A DNA stretch of 64,000 bases from NCBI GenBank assembly GCA_027013095.1, contig JALUYI010000019.1:186001-250000 (forward strand). Direction: 5' to 3'. This document shows positions 1 to 7,172 of the stretch, piece by piece; the stretch's first letter is position 1, and each line of letters begins with the position of its first letter. Position numbers and translations under genes: made by a program. The stretch comes from Paracoccaceae bacterium (GTDB taxonomy: Bacteria > Pseudomonadota > Alphaproteobacteria > Rhodobacterales > Rhodobacteraceae). The notes below the pieces were generated by a model. The model was not told where the DNA came from, did not search any database, and saw nothing but the letters and a program-made list of their open reading frames with translations.

Positions 1-771
1 CTCGGCGGTTTTCAGCGCGACATTGCCGGTAAAGCCGTCGGTGACGATGACATCGACCCGGTTTGAGGGGATATCGCCGCCCTCGACAAAACCGACGAAA
101 TCGAAATCATTGGCTGTTGCGGCTGCGGCGACCATCTCGGCGGCTTCTTTCAGGCCGCTGCGCCCCTTGTTTTCCTCGATGCCGACATTCAGAATGCCGA
201 CGCGCGGGCGGGCCAGAGCAAGGCCGTTGCGCGCGTAAGAGGCCCCCATCAGCGCGTATTGCAGCAGGTCGTTGGCGTCGGCGCGGACATCGGCGCCCAC
301 ATCCAGCATGACGTTGAACCCCTGCGGATTGGCCGAGGGCCAGAGGATGGCGATGGCCGGGCGGGAAATGCCGGGCAGCTTGCGCAGCCTTATCATGGAC
401 AGTGCCATCAACGCGCCGGTGTTGCCGCAGGAGACCGCAACCGAGGCCTCGTGATTGCGCACGCATTCAATGGCGTGCCACATCGAAGTGTCCTGACCGT
501 TGCGCACGACCTGACTGGGCTTGTCCTCCATCGTCACGGCCTGTGGCGCGTGGCGGATTTCGCAGATTCCGGCCAGTTGCCGACGCCGCCTGACAAGGGG
601 GCGAAGGCGGGCTTCGTCCCCGTGCAGGATAAACCGGATACTCGGGTTCTGGCTGGCGGATTTGGCCAGACCGGAAACAATGGCTGCCGGGCCGCGATCC
701 CCGCCCATGGCATCGACGGAAATGACTGTTCCGGGTTCAGAGCCGGGTTTGCCGTCTGCTCCGGGTGTCAT
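1..771 (-). CDS. plsX: phosphate acyltransferase PlsX (partial)
   Basis: Open from an ATG at 771 to the window edge without a stop, so the 3' end is missing; 257 codons are present. The product converts acyl-ACP to acyl-phosphate, the first step toward phosphatidic acid with PlsY and PlsC. Family features visible in translation are the N-terminal VDAMGGDRGP stretch, the SCGNTGALMALS segment, the DVGA segment and, near the cut end, FVEGGDIPSN and VTDGFTGNVALK. The gene lies just after rpmF on the same strand, the usual rpmF-plsX order in proteobacteria, so cotranscription with yceD and rpmF is likely. Identification is firm from sequence; only the C-terminus cannot be seen. Confidence 0.95.
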   Translation of the reverse strand, partial: MTPGADGKPGSEPGTVISVDAMGGDRGPAAIVSGLAKSASQNPSIRFILHGDEARLRPLVRRRRQLAGICEIRHAPQAVTMEDKPSQVVRNGQDTSMWHAIECVRNHEASVAVSCGNTGALMALSMIRLRKLPGISRPAIAILWPSANPQGFNVMLDVGADVRADANDLLQYALMGASYARNGLALARPRVGILNVGIEENKGRSGLKEAAEMVAAAATANDFDFVGFVEGGDIPSNRVDVIVTDGFTGNVALKTAE

Positions 772-795
772 GCGACGATGCCTCCGGCCGCGGGA

Positions 796-1002
796 TTACG
801 CGGCGTCTTCGTCCAGGTCGATATCGTCCGCCTGGGCAATGACCTCGCGCTCGCCGTAATGGCCGCAGGACGGGCACACATGATGCGGGCGCTTGAGCTC
901 ACCGCAGTTCGGGCATTCGTTGGGGTTATCAGCCACCAGAGCGTCGTGCGACCGGCGCTGGTTCCGGCGGGAACGCGTGATTTTATTCTGTGGGACAGCC
1001 AT
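796..1002 (-). CDS. rpmF: 50S ribosomal protein L32
   Basis: A 68-residue basic protein beginning [13 protein letters not shown], the characteristic start of bacterial L32. A zinc-ribbon follows with the pairs CPNC and CPSC around residues 32-50, so this is a cysteine-containing (C+) L32 form. It is a structural protein of the large ribosomal subunit. An upstream in-frame ATG at 1029 would add nine residues that do not fit the family, so the 1002 start is preferred. It sits 24 bases upstream of plsX and downstream of yceD on the same strand. Confidence 0.95.
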   Translation of the reverse strand: MAVPQNKITRSRRNQRRSHDALVADNPNECPNCGELKRPHHVCPSCGHYGEREVIAQADDIDLDEDAA

Positions 1003-1161
1003 GTCACAACCTCGGTTTGGGGGCGACAACGCGCCCGGTTTTCGGCCCGCCGCAACAAGACGTCATGCACAGGCATAACGGCTTGCCAACGCGGGTTGGA
1101 AAGGAAGCCGCGAAAATAGCCGGAAAACAAAGTTTCGCAAGCCCTTTTTCCATATTCAGGG

Positions 1162-1698
1162 TCATTCCTTCAATTTGTCGCGCAATGCGGCCAGAGATGC
1201 AAAAGGTTTTACCGGCTGATCGGCATTCTCCGCCGACTCGGGGACGGAAATGGCCGAGTCTCCCAGCGTTGCGCCGGGCAGACGCGGAAATTCGGGCAAA
1301 TGGAGGGCCAGCGACTCGGTCATGATTGCGCCAAGGTCGATCTGTGATTCGAGCGGGTCCCATTCGTCGTCGCCGTCAAATTGGGTGTCCTCATCGGGGT
1401 TTGGCTGCGGCGGATCGGCCAGCAGGCGGCGCCGGATCGGGGTCTGGATACGCGTTACGACCGGCTTGGCGGTGATGATGCAGGGCTGGGTGACAGTCGC
1501 CCCAAGCGTGGCCTCAAGCAGCCAGTCGGTTTCTCCTATCGGGCGGAGCGTGCCCTCAAAACGCAGTTTTCGGAGGCCGAGCAGATCGAGAAAAGCCGCG
1601 ATCTCGGCGCAAAAGGTCGCGTCGGGCACAAGGCAAAACGGGTTGTCGCCGGTGTCCTTCAAGGTCCGAACCGCGATTTTGTCGGATCTGGCGGCCAT
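1162..1698 (-). CDS. yceD: YceD/DUF177 family protein
   Basis: A protein of 178 residues with the DUF177 (YceD) central region, recognisable from a segment with a conserved cysteine (ATVTQPCIITAKPV) and an acidic stretch after it. YceD proteins are encoded next to rpmF across bacteria and in plants the homologue has been linked to 23S rRNA accumulation; the biochemical role is not settled. An ATG at 1752 would give a 196-residue form, but the 1698 ATG has a clear GAGGA eight bases upstream and a length closer to the family. The order yceD-rpmF-plsX on one strand suggests an operon, divergent from bamE. Confidence 0.88.
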   Translation of the reverse strand: MAARSDKIAVRTLKDTGDNPFCLVPDATFCAEIAAFLDLLGLRKLRFEGTLRPIGETDWLLEATLGATVTQPCIITAKPVVTRIQTPIRRRLLADPPQPNPDEDTQFDGDDEWDPLESQIDLGAIMTESLALHLPEFPRLPGATLGDSAISVPESAENADQPVKPFASLAALRDKLKE

Positions 1699-1865
1699 GC
1701 TTGGGTCCTCGCTTGGGTCCTTGGGGCCGGGGCTCTCTCCGGCATTTGACATTTTTGGGCCACCCCCGGCAGATAAATCTGCAATATGCCCCAACTTTCT
1801 TGCGTGTTTGCCATGTGTTCGATAAGCCCACAAGTGGGATTTGCAATGACGGAGACGAGGGTCAC

Positions 1866-2354
1866 ATGGCAAGACAGCGGCCAACAGCGGGAGTCTGGGG
1901 TGGAGTCGGGTTGCGGCACGGTCTGCTGGTTCTGGCGATGGCCGGCCTTTTGAGCGCCTGCGCGGCGACCTACTCGAACCACGGCTATGCGCCCACCGAC
2001 GCCGAGCTGAAGGCGATCTCGGTCGGCGTGGACAGCCGCGACTCGGTTGCCAAGGCGATCGGGCGTCCGGCCAGCACCGGCGTTTTGTCGGACAACGCCT
2101 GGTATTACGTGTCCAGCCGGGTGCGCCATTTCACCTATAATGCGGACAAGATCGTCGACCGGCAATTGGTGGCGATCAGCTTTGACAAGCGCGGCGTGGT
2201 CAAGAATATCGAGCGATTTACCCTTGCCGATGGCCGGGTGATTGCCCTGAATCGGCGCATTACCACCACCGGGATCAAGCGGGTGTCCTTTATCGGTCAG
2301 ATGTTGCGCAATGTCGGGCGGGTCAACCTTGCCGACCAACTGCCCGGGGGCTAG
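1866..2354 (+). CDS. bamE: outer membrane assembly lipoprotein BamE (SmpA/OmlA)
   Basis: A 162-residue secreted lipoprotein. After a hydrophobic signal segment (residues about 18-35) comes LLSAC, a good lipobox with Cys about 36. The mature part contains the SmpA/OmlA fold signature: a segment on a D-S-V-A-K-A-I-G-R-P pattern, then AWYYVSSR, and a later FDKRGVVKNIE strand. BamE stabilises the BAM complex that inserts beta-barrel proteins into the outer membrane. Divergent from yceD with about 165 bases between them, the same arrangement commonly found in Rhodobacterales. No strong ribosome-binding site precedes the 1866 ATG, but the signal peptide begins correctly there. Confidence 0.9.
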   Translation: MARQRPTAGVWGGVGLRHGLLVLAMAGLLSACAATYSNHGYAPTDAELKAISVGVDSRDSVAKAIGRPASTGVLSDNAWYYVSSRVRHFTYNADKIVDRQLVAISFDKRGVVKNIERFTLADGRVIALNRRITTTGIKRVSFIGQMLRNVGRVNLADQLPGG

Positions 2355-2373
2355 GGCATAGACCCGTCAAATT

Positions 2374-2410
2374 CGGGTGCCGCGCGGTTTTCCGCTGATC
2401 CCGGCACCCG
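2374..2410. terminator. hairpin between convergent genes
   Basis: Nine-base perfect arms CGGGTGCCG (2374-2382) and CGGCACCCG (2402-2410) enclose a 19-base loop that holds a smaller GCGG/CCGC stem. It lies between bamE and the convergent DUF442 gene, so it could stop transcription from both sides. No long U-run follows in either direction, so strict Rho-independence is uncertain. Confidence 0.6.
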
Positions 2411-2434
2411 CAACAGCTGCGATGAAACGCGCTG

Positions 2435-2863
2435 TCAGCCGAACTCGGCCATTGCCTCAAGCTGCGGGCGCAGCTTGCCGATGTCATAGCCGGCCTTGGC
2501 CGCGGTCTGGATGATCTCGTCCACCGGCAGGCGCTCGGCATGGGCCAGCGCCCAGCACACGGTCGAGCGCGTGCCCGAGCGGCAATAGGCGAGGATCGGC
2601 TTTTTCGCGGTGTCGATGGCCTCGGTCTGCAGCTCGACATTGGGCATGGTAAAGCCGCGCGACGAGACCGGGTTGTAGATGAAATCTAGGCCCAGACGGT
2701 TTGCTTCGGCTTCCATGAACCTTGCGTGCAGTGCCGGGTCGATCTCTTCATCCGGGCGGTTGCAGATGACGGTCTTGAACCCCTCGGCCTTGACGGTGAC
2801 AAGATCGGCCTCGGTCAGCTGTTCGCTTACGCTGTAATCCGGGGCCAGCAGGCTAATTTTCAT
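2435..2863 (-). CDS. DUF442 / TIGR01244-family phosphatase-like sulfur transferase
   Basis: A 142-residue protein of the DUF442 family, the domain fused to the N-terminus of Blh in Agrobacterium and Xylella. It has a protein-tyrosine-phosphatase-like P-loop, AYCRSGTRS, at about residues 92-100 (Cys then five residues then Arg), so the active-site cysteine is intact. In the BigR regulon such domains are thought to act as sulfur transferases working with the persulfide dioxygenase. Here it is a free-standing gene 82 bases downstream of the metallo-hydrolase gene on the same strand, so the two are probably cotranscribed. The exact reaction is inferred from family context only. Confidence 0.85.
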   Translation of the reverse strand: MKISLLAPDYSVSEQLTEADLVTVKAEGFKTVICNRPDEEIDPALHARFMEAEANRLGLDFIYNPVSSRGFTMPNVELQTEAIDTAKKPILAYCRSGTRSTVCWALAHAERLPVDEIIQTAAKAGYDIGKLRPQLEAMAEFG

Positions 2864-2945
2864 CGGGTGCTGTCCTGTGCATGAAGGGAACGTCGCGCCG
2901 GGGCGAATCCTCTTTTTTGTCCTCTAGCGGCATGTCGCATCTGCC

Positions 2946-3809
2946 CTAGAGCGCGTCAACCGGCAGTTTGAGATAGGATGTGCCATTGGTTTCGGGTTCG
3001 GGCATGTGACCGGCACGCATGTTGACCTGCAATGAGGGGATGATCAGGCGCGGCATTGCCAACTGGGCGTCGCGGTCGCTGCGGGTCTTGACGAAATCAT
3101 CCTTGGTGATGCCATTGCCCACATGGACGTTGTGCCGCTTTTCCGCGCCGACGGTGGTTTCCCAAGCAAAATTCTCGCGCCCCGGTGCCTTGTAGTCGTG
3201 ACCGACGAAAACCCGGGTCTCATCGGGCAGGGCCAGGATTTTCTGGATGGAATCATACAGCATCTCTGCCGAGCCGCCGGGGAAATCCGCCCGGGCGGTA
3301 CCGAAATCCGGCATGAACAGCGTATCCCCGACAAAGGCGGTGTCCTCGATCAGGTAGGTCAGGCAGGCCGGGGTGTGGCCGGGGGTGTGCAGGACGTCAC
3401 AGCGCATCTGGCCGATGTGAAGGTCATCCCCCTCTTTCAGCAGCGCGTCAAACTGCGAGCCATCGCGCTGAAATCTGGTGCCTTCGTTAAAGACCTTGCC
3501 AAAGGTTTCCTGAACCACGGTGATCTTGTCGCCGATGCCGATCTTGCCGCCCACGGCCTCTTGGATATAGGGGGCGGCGCTGAGGTGGTCGGCGTGGACG
3601 TGGGTTTCCAAAATCCATTCCACCTCTAGGGCTTTTTCCTTGATATAGGCGAGGATCCCGTCGGCAAAATCGGTGTTGGTGCGGCCGGACGCATAATCGA
3701 ATCCGAGGACTGAATCGATCACCGCGCATTTGCTGCTGTTTGGGTCCTGAACGACATAGGAAATGGTGTTTGTTGCGTGGTCGAAAAAGGCTTTGACTTT
3801 GGGCTGCAT
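2946..3809 (-). CDS. MBL-fold persulfide dioxygenase-like hydrolase (Blh/ETHE1 type)
   Basis: A 287-residue metallo-beta-lactamase-fold protein. The metal-binding set is complete: THVHADH at residues 69-75, HTPGH ending at His145, Asp162 in FVGDTLF, and His204 in VFVGHDY. ETHE1-type members oxidise glutathione persulfide to sulfite with one iron. A longer reading to 4376 runs through the divergent bigR gene and is rejected; the ATG at 3809 begins the conserved MQPKVKAFFD region and has GGAG a few bases upstream. It is divergent from the BigR-like gene and followed by the DUF442 gene, the classical sulfide-detoxification arrangement but with the two Blh domains as separate genes. Confidence 0.88.
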   Translation of the reverse strand: MQPKVKAFFDHATNTISYVVQDPNSSKCAVIDSVLGFDYASGRTNTDFADGILAYIKEKALEVEWILETHVHADHLSAAPYIQEAVGGKIGIGDKITVVQETFGKVFNEGTRFQRDGSQFDALLKEGDDLHIGQMRCDVLHTPGHTPACLTYLIEDTAFVGDTLFMPDFGTARADFPGGSAEMLYDSIQKILALPDETRVFVGHDYKAPGRENFAWETTVGAEKRHNVHVGNGITKDDFVKTRSDRDAQLAMPRLIIPSLQVNMRAGHMPEPETNGTSYLKLPVDAL

Positions 3810-3859
3810 GGGGCTCTCCTTGGCTGTCTTTCCGGTATAGATGGTGATATTTTCACATA

Positions 3860-3873
3860 TATCAATATTGATA
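3860..3873. promoter_or_regulatory. palindromic candidate BigR/SqrR operator
   Basis: TATCAATATTGATA is a perfect 14-base palindrome inside an AT-rich stretch (3838-3890) in otherwise GC-rich DNA. It lies between the divergent hydrolase and sensor genes, 50 bases from the hydrolase start and 62 from the sensor start. ArsR-family sensors bind such inverted repeats and usually control both flanking genes. The assignment to this regulator is inferred from position. Confidence 0.6.
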
Positions 3874-3935
3874 ACTATTAATTTTTTATTGCCGGCATCG
3901 GGATTTTTCCATATGGTTCCGAGCAAGAGGTTAGC

Positions 3936-4295
3936 ATGAATACGGAATCGGAAAAAGAGACGTTGGAAAACGCAAGACTGGTCGAGGACCTGCACGCCAG
4001 CGCCGACGAGGCGGCGGCATTGATGAAGACGCTGTCCAACACGGCGCGTTTGATGATCTTGTGCCAGCTGGTCGAGGGCGAACGCTCGGTCAGTGAGCTG
4101 GAAAAGCATCTGGAGACCAAGCAGCCGAATGTCTCGCAGCAGCTGGCGCGCCTGCGTATGGAGGGCTGCGTCAACACCCGTCGCGACGGGCGGACCATAT
4201 ATTACAGCCTTGCCGACACGCGCGTCGCCTCGGTGATCCGCAATTTGCATCAGACCTTTTGCCCGGTCAATGACGGCCCGACCTCGGCCGGATGA
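3936..4295 (+). CDS. bigR: ArsR-family persulfide sensor (BigR/SqrR-like)
   Basis: A 119-residue winged-helix repressor. The helix-turn-helix covers roughly residues 50-75 (SVSELEKHLETKQPNVSQQL). Cys43 in MILCQL and Cys109 in HQTFC are 66 residues apart, the same spacing as the two cysteines that form a tetrasulfide bridge in SqrR and a disulfide in BigR; a third cysteine (Cys78) is not part of that pair. Upon persulfide exposure such repressors leave the DNA and the sulfide-oxidising genes are expressed. It is divergent from the hydrolase gene across a palindrome. No sulfide:quinone reductase or YeeE-type permease is adjacent, so other targets would lie elsewhere. Confidence 0.88.
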   Translation: MNTESEKETLENARLVEDLHASADEAAALMKTLSNTARLMILCQLVEGERSVSELEKHLETKQPNVSQQLARLRMEGCVNTRRDGRTIYYSLADTRVASVIRNLHQTFCPVNDGPTSAG

Positions 4296-4338
4296 TTTGA
4301 TCGAGGTCAAGGCGCCGCTCTGATCTGCCGTTCTACTC

Positions 4339-4375
4339 TGGCCCCCAAAGGGTCTGAGAGGGATCTGGGGGGCCA
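4339..4375. promoter_or_regulatory. leader hairpin covering the start of the DksA-like gene
   Basis: TGGCCCCC (4339-4346) pairs perfectly with GGGGGCCA (4368-4375). The right arm contains the G-rich ribosome-binding region and the A of the ATG of the gene that starts at 4375. If the RNA folds this way the start would be masked. No protein or ligand site is recognised. Confidence 0.4.
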
Positions 4376-4698
4376 TGAAAAGTCAGGAAAAACGCAGAAA
4401 CCAGCTAACGGCGCGACTTGCCGAGTTGACCGCGCGACTTGAGGGCATCGAGGAGGTGCTGGATGTGGCGCCAAACCCCGACACCGCCGAGCGCGTGTCT
4501 GAACGCGAAAGCGACGAGGTTCTGGAAGGGCTGGGCGGCGTCGGCGAGCAGGAAATCCGCATGATCAAAGCGGCGCTGGCGCGCATGGACGCGGGCAGCT
4601 ATGGTTATTGCGTGGAGTGCGGTGAGGCGATTTCCGAAGAGCGGCTGGACCTTGTCCCCTACACCCCGTTCTGTCGGGATTGTGCGACCCGGCGCTAG
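4375..4698 (+). CDS. DksA/TraR-type zinc-finger protein
   Basis: A 107-residue protein with an N-terminal predicted coiled-coil (residues 1-70, many charged and Leu residues) and a C-terminal C4 zinc finger: Cys79-X2-Cys82 and Cys100-X2-Cys103, in the pattern YCVECGE...PFCRDCA. DksA family members enter the secondary channel of RNA polymerase and modulate transcription, often with ppGpp; TraR types are short like this one. The acidic tip residues of full-length DksA are not obvious, so it may be a paralogue rather than DksA itself. The gene next to it (4752) may be cotranscribed. Confidence 0.83.
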   Translation: MKSQEKRRNQLTARLAELTARLEGIEEVLDVAPNPDTAERVSERESDEVLEGLGGVGEQEIRMIKAALARMDAGSYGYCVECGEAISEERLDLVPYTPFCRDCATRR

Positions 4699-4751
4699 GT
4701 CGACCAGCCGACCACAGGAAAGGCCAGACAATTACAAGAAAGGGAAGACAC

Positions 4752-4952
4752 ATGGCATTTGAAAACATCAAGATAGCCATTGAAATGCTGATGGACCAGG
4801 CCTCGGAGACCCCGGAGGACGCCCATCAGATTTACGAGGAAGTGCGCGAGAAACTGGCCGAACTCAAGGGGCTTGGCCTGCCACTGCCCGCTGATCTGGT
4901 GGCGCTGGAACAGAAGCTGGAGGCCGAATTCAAGTCTGAGACGCGGGATTGA
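4752..4952 (+). CDS. small hypothetical protein, predicted helical
   Basis: A 66-residue ORF beginning MAFENIKIAIEML with a good GAAAGGGAAG ribosome-binding sequence just upstream. It is acidic, rich in Glu, Leu and Ala, with no cysteine, no signal peptide and no membrane segment; heptad-like spacing suggests a helical hairpin. It follows the DksA-like gene by 53 bases and probably shares its transcript. I do not recognise the family. Coding is supported by the ribosome-binding site, the third-position GC bias and the lack of a better ORF on either strand. Confidence 0.65.
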   Translation: MAFENIKIAIEMLMDQASETPEDAHQIYEEVREKLAELKGLGLPLPADLVALEQKLEAEFKSETRD

Positions 4953-5044
4953 GACGGGGGATTGGGATTGCGAACCGAAACGGCGAACCAAACCGGCGGG
5001 CTGCGCACCAACGTCCGTCCGTCGCATAAAGCCGGGGCCTGAAA

Positions 5045-5065
5045 CGGGGGCCGCTGCAGCCCCCG
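5045..5065. terminator. GC hairpin between convergent genes
   Basis: CGGGGGC (5045-5051) and GCCCCCG (5059-5065) form a perfect seven-base stem with a seven-base loop. It is between the plus-strand small gene (ends 4952) and the minus-strand acyl-CoA dehydrogenase (ends 5097). There is no U-tract. Confidence 0.45.
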
Positions 5066-5096
5066 CCCCGGTCTGTCGTGTCCGGCAGGGCAGGGG

Positions 5097-6329
5097 TCAG
5101 ATCTTTTCCTGCGTGTGTTTTTTCAACTCGGCCCGGGCGACCTGCATGCGGTGAACCGCGTCCGGCCCGTCAGCAAGGCGCAGCGTGCGCACATGCGTCC
5201 ACTGGCGCGCCAGTGGCGTGTCCTGCGATATCCCCTGACCGCCATACATCTGCACCGCCTCGTCGGTGACCTTCAGGGCGACCAGCGGTGCCACCACCTT
5301 GATCTGGCTGATCCATGGCGCAGCCGCCCGTGCGTCGCCCTGATCCATCATCCAGGCCGCCTTCAGGCACAGCAGGCGCGCCTGTTCAATCTCCATCCGG
5401 CTGTTGGCGATGATGTCAAAATTGCCGCCCAGCTTGGCGATCGGCTTGCCAAAGGCCTTGCGCTCGAGCGCCCGTTTGCACATCAGCTCCAGCGCCTTTT
5501 CGGCCTGCCCGATGGCCCGCATGCAATGGTGAATCCGGCCCGGCCCAAGGCGGCCCTGCGATATTTCAAAGCCGCGCCCCTCGCCCAGCAGCAGGTTTTC
5601 CACCGGCACGCGCACATTGCTCAGGCGGATGTGAAAATGCCCGTGTGGGGCGTCGTCCTGCCCGTAAACCTGCATCGGGCGCAGCTTCTCCACGCCGGGC
5701 GTGTCGGCGGGCACCAGCACCATCGCGTGCTGCTGATGTTTGCGCCGACTGGGGTCCGGGGTCCGGACCATGACAATATAGAGCGCACAGCGCGGGTCAC
5801 CCGCGCCCGAGGCCCACCATTTTTCGCCGTTCAGCACATATTCGTCGCCCTCCCGCAGGCAAGACATCGAGATGTTGGTGGCGTCCGATGAGGCCTCGCC
5901 CGGCTCGGTCATCAGATAGGCCGAGCGGATTTCGCCGGCCAGCAGCGGTTTCAGCCAGCGCTCTTTCTGGGCGTCATTGCCGTAGCGTTCGAGCACCTCC
6001 ATGTTGCCGGTGTCCGGGGCCGAGCAGTTGAAAACCTCGGCGGCAAGATGGGATTTGCCCATTTCCTCGGCCAGATAGGCGTATTCTACCGTTGTCAGGC
6101 CAAACCCCCGGGCGCTGTCGGTCAGGAAAAAGTTCCACAGCCCGGCGGCGCGTGCCTTGGCCTTCAGCCCTTCGAGGATTTCGGTCTGGCGGGGGGTATA
6201 TTGCCAACGGTCGCCGACATTCACCTCGGCCAGAAATTCGTCGTCCAGCGGTGCGATCTCGTCCTGGACCATGGCCTTCACCTTGTCCAGAATCGGCTGC
6301 AGCCGGTCGGTTATTCCAAGATTCATCAT
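5097..6329 (-). CDS. ACAD10/11-like acyl-CoA dehydrogenase
   Basis: A 410-residue flavin acyl-CoA dehydrogenase closely resembling the C-terminal dehydrogenase domain of mammalian ACAD11 and the LvaC-type enzymes of levulinate degradation. Diagnostic segments are LMTEPGEASSDATNI (about residues 135-150), KWWASGAGDPRC, GRGFEISQGRLGPGRIHHC (about 255-273), and LRLADGPDAVH near the C-terminus. In the last, Asp (about 387) stands where MCAD has its catalytic Glu, as in ACAD10/11. Those enzymes act on 4-phosphoacyl-CoA and eliminate phosphate to give an enoyl-CoA. Its ATG overlaps the TGA of the TetR gene by four bases, so the two form an operon. A second in-frame ATG follows directly at 6326. Confidence 0.9.
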   Translation of the reverse strand: MMNLGITDRLQPILDKVKAMVQDEIAPLDDEFLAEVNVGDRWQYTPRQTEILEGLKAKARAAGLWNFFLTDSARGFGLTTVEYAYLAEEMGKSHLAAEVFNCSAPDTGNMEVLERYGNDAQKERWLKPLLAGEIRSAYLMTEPGEASSDATNISMSCLREGDEYVLNGEKWWASGAGDPRCALYIVMVRTPDPSRRKHQQHAMVLVPADTPGVEKLRPMQVYGQDDAPHGHFHIRLSNVRVPVENLLLGEGRGFEISQGRLGPGRIHHCMRAIGQAEKALELMCKRALERKAFGKPIAKLGGNFDIIANSRMEIEQARLLCLKAAWMMDQGDARAAAPWISQIKVVAPLVALKVTDEAVQMYGGQGISQDTPLARQWTHVRTLRLADGPDAVHRMQVARAELKKHTQEKI

Positions 6330-6997
6330 GGGCTTGTCCTTTGGTCGTTTGTAATGGCTGTGGCCCCCAGCGCGCCGAGGGCCATGGTGACGATTTCGTG
6401 TGCGATTCGCTGCCGGTCGGCGTGGCTTTCGTCGGGGCGGGGACTGTACCAGTAGATGGTCGAGTTCAGCATGGTCAGCGTCGTGTGCAGCGTGTAGGAG
6501 AGTGTCCCGTAGTGAAACTCGCCGCTGGCGCGTCCCTGCCTGAGGACGTCGCGGAACATGTCCTCAAAGGCGCGGCGATCGGCGATGAATTCCGCCATCA
6601 GGGCGTCGTTGCCGGGGCTCAGCCGGGCGCCCTTGCCAGCGGTGATATGCAGGTGCAGGCTGTCAAACAGCGCCTTTTGATAGGCCTGTTCCTCCATCAT
6701 GTTCAGCGCATGGGCAAAGGCCATCTCGCGGAATTTTTGCCCCGGCGGCAGAGCGCTGTCATAGGCCGGGCGGATGACCGCAAAGTTAATTTCCATGGCC
6801 CGTTTGCGCACCGCGTGCATCAGCTCGGATTTCGAGCCGAAATAGTGATAGATCCGCCCCTTGGTGGCGCCCATGTGCCGGGCCACGTCATCCAGAGAGG
6901 TGCCGGAATAGCCTTTTTCCATGAAACAGGCGGCGGCGGCGTCCAGAACCTGCTCGGGCGGCGCCTTGGGGCGTTTTTCGGGGGAGGCTGATACCAC
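6326..6997 (-). CDS. TetR-family transcriptional regulator
   Basis: About 223 residues. The N-terminal helix-turn-helix is typical: AAAACFMEKGYSGTSLDDVA then GATKGRIYHYFGSKSEL (about residues 15-60), followed by a helical ligand domain. There is no ATG at the expected position; a GTG at 6997 gives the family start (VVSASPEKRPKAPPEQ), whereas the next upstream ATG would add about 100 implausible residues. Its stop overlaps the acyl-CoA dehydrogenase start, and a perfect 20-base inverted repeat lies between it and the divergent SDR gene. It very likely represses both directions and responds to an acyl-CoA of the local pathway; the ligand is unknown. Confidence 0.86.
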   Translation of the reverse strand: MVSASPEKRPKAPPEQVLDAAAACFMEKGYSGTSLDDVARHMGATKGRIYHYFGSKSELMHAVRKRAMEINFAVIRPAYDSALPPGQKFREMAFAHALNMMEEQAYQKALFDSLHLHITAGKGARLSPGNDALMAEFIADRRAFEDMFRDVLRQGRASGEFHYGTLSYTLHTTLTMLNSTIYWYSPRPDESHADRQRIAHEIVTMALGALGATAITNDQRTSP

Positions 6998-7065
6998 GAT
7001 CCTGAGGGCTCTCTCTAACTGTGTTCGGTGCTGCGATTTGGTCTTTACAAGTGATGGCGAACAGA

Positions 7066-7085
7066 AACATACTGATTGGTATGTT
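7066..7085. promoter_or_regulatory. TetR operator (perfect inverted repeat)
   Basis: AACATAC (7066-7072) and GTATGTT (7079-7085) are perfect seven-base arms around TGATTG. The repeat lies in the divergent promoter region of the TetR gene and the SDR operon, 69 bases from the TetR start and 88 from the SDR start. Size, symmetry and place fit a TetR-family operator; binding is inferred. Confidence 0.7.
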
Positions 7086-7172
7086 GTCAATCTATGGATT
7101 GGGAACGCCGGATTGAAAGCGCCGAAAATGGGCGCGCCGAAATGGATGCGGTTGAATCGCAGGGGGGATGAG

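Noticed and set aside
2946-4376. 476-residue reading of the persulfide hydrolase
   Set aside because: The extra N-terminus would cover the entire divergent bigR gene and the operator; the ATG at 3809 gives the true family start.
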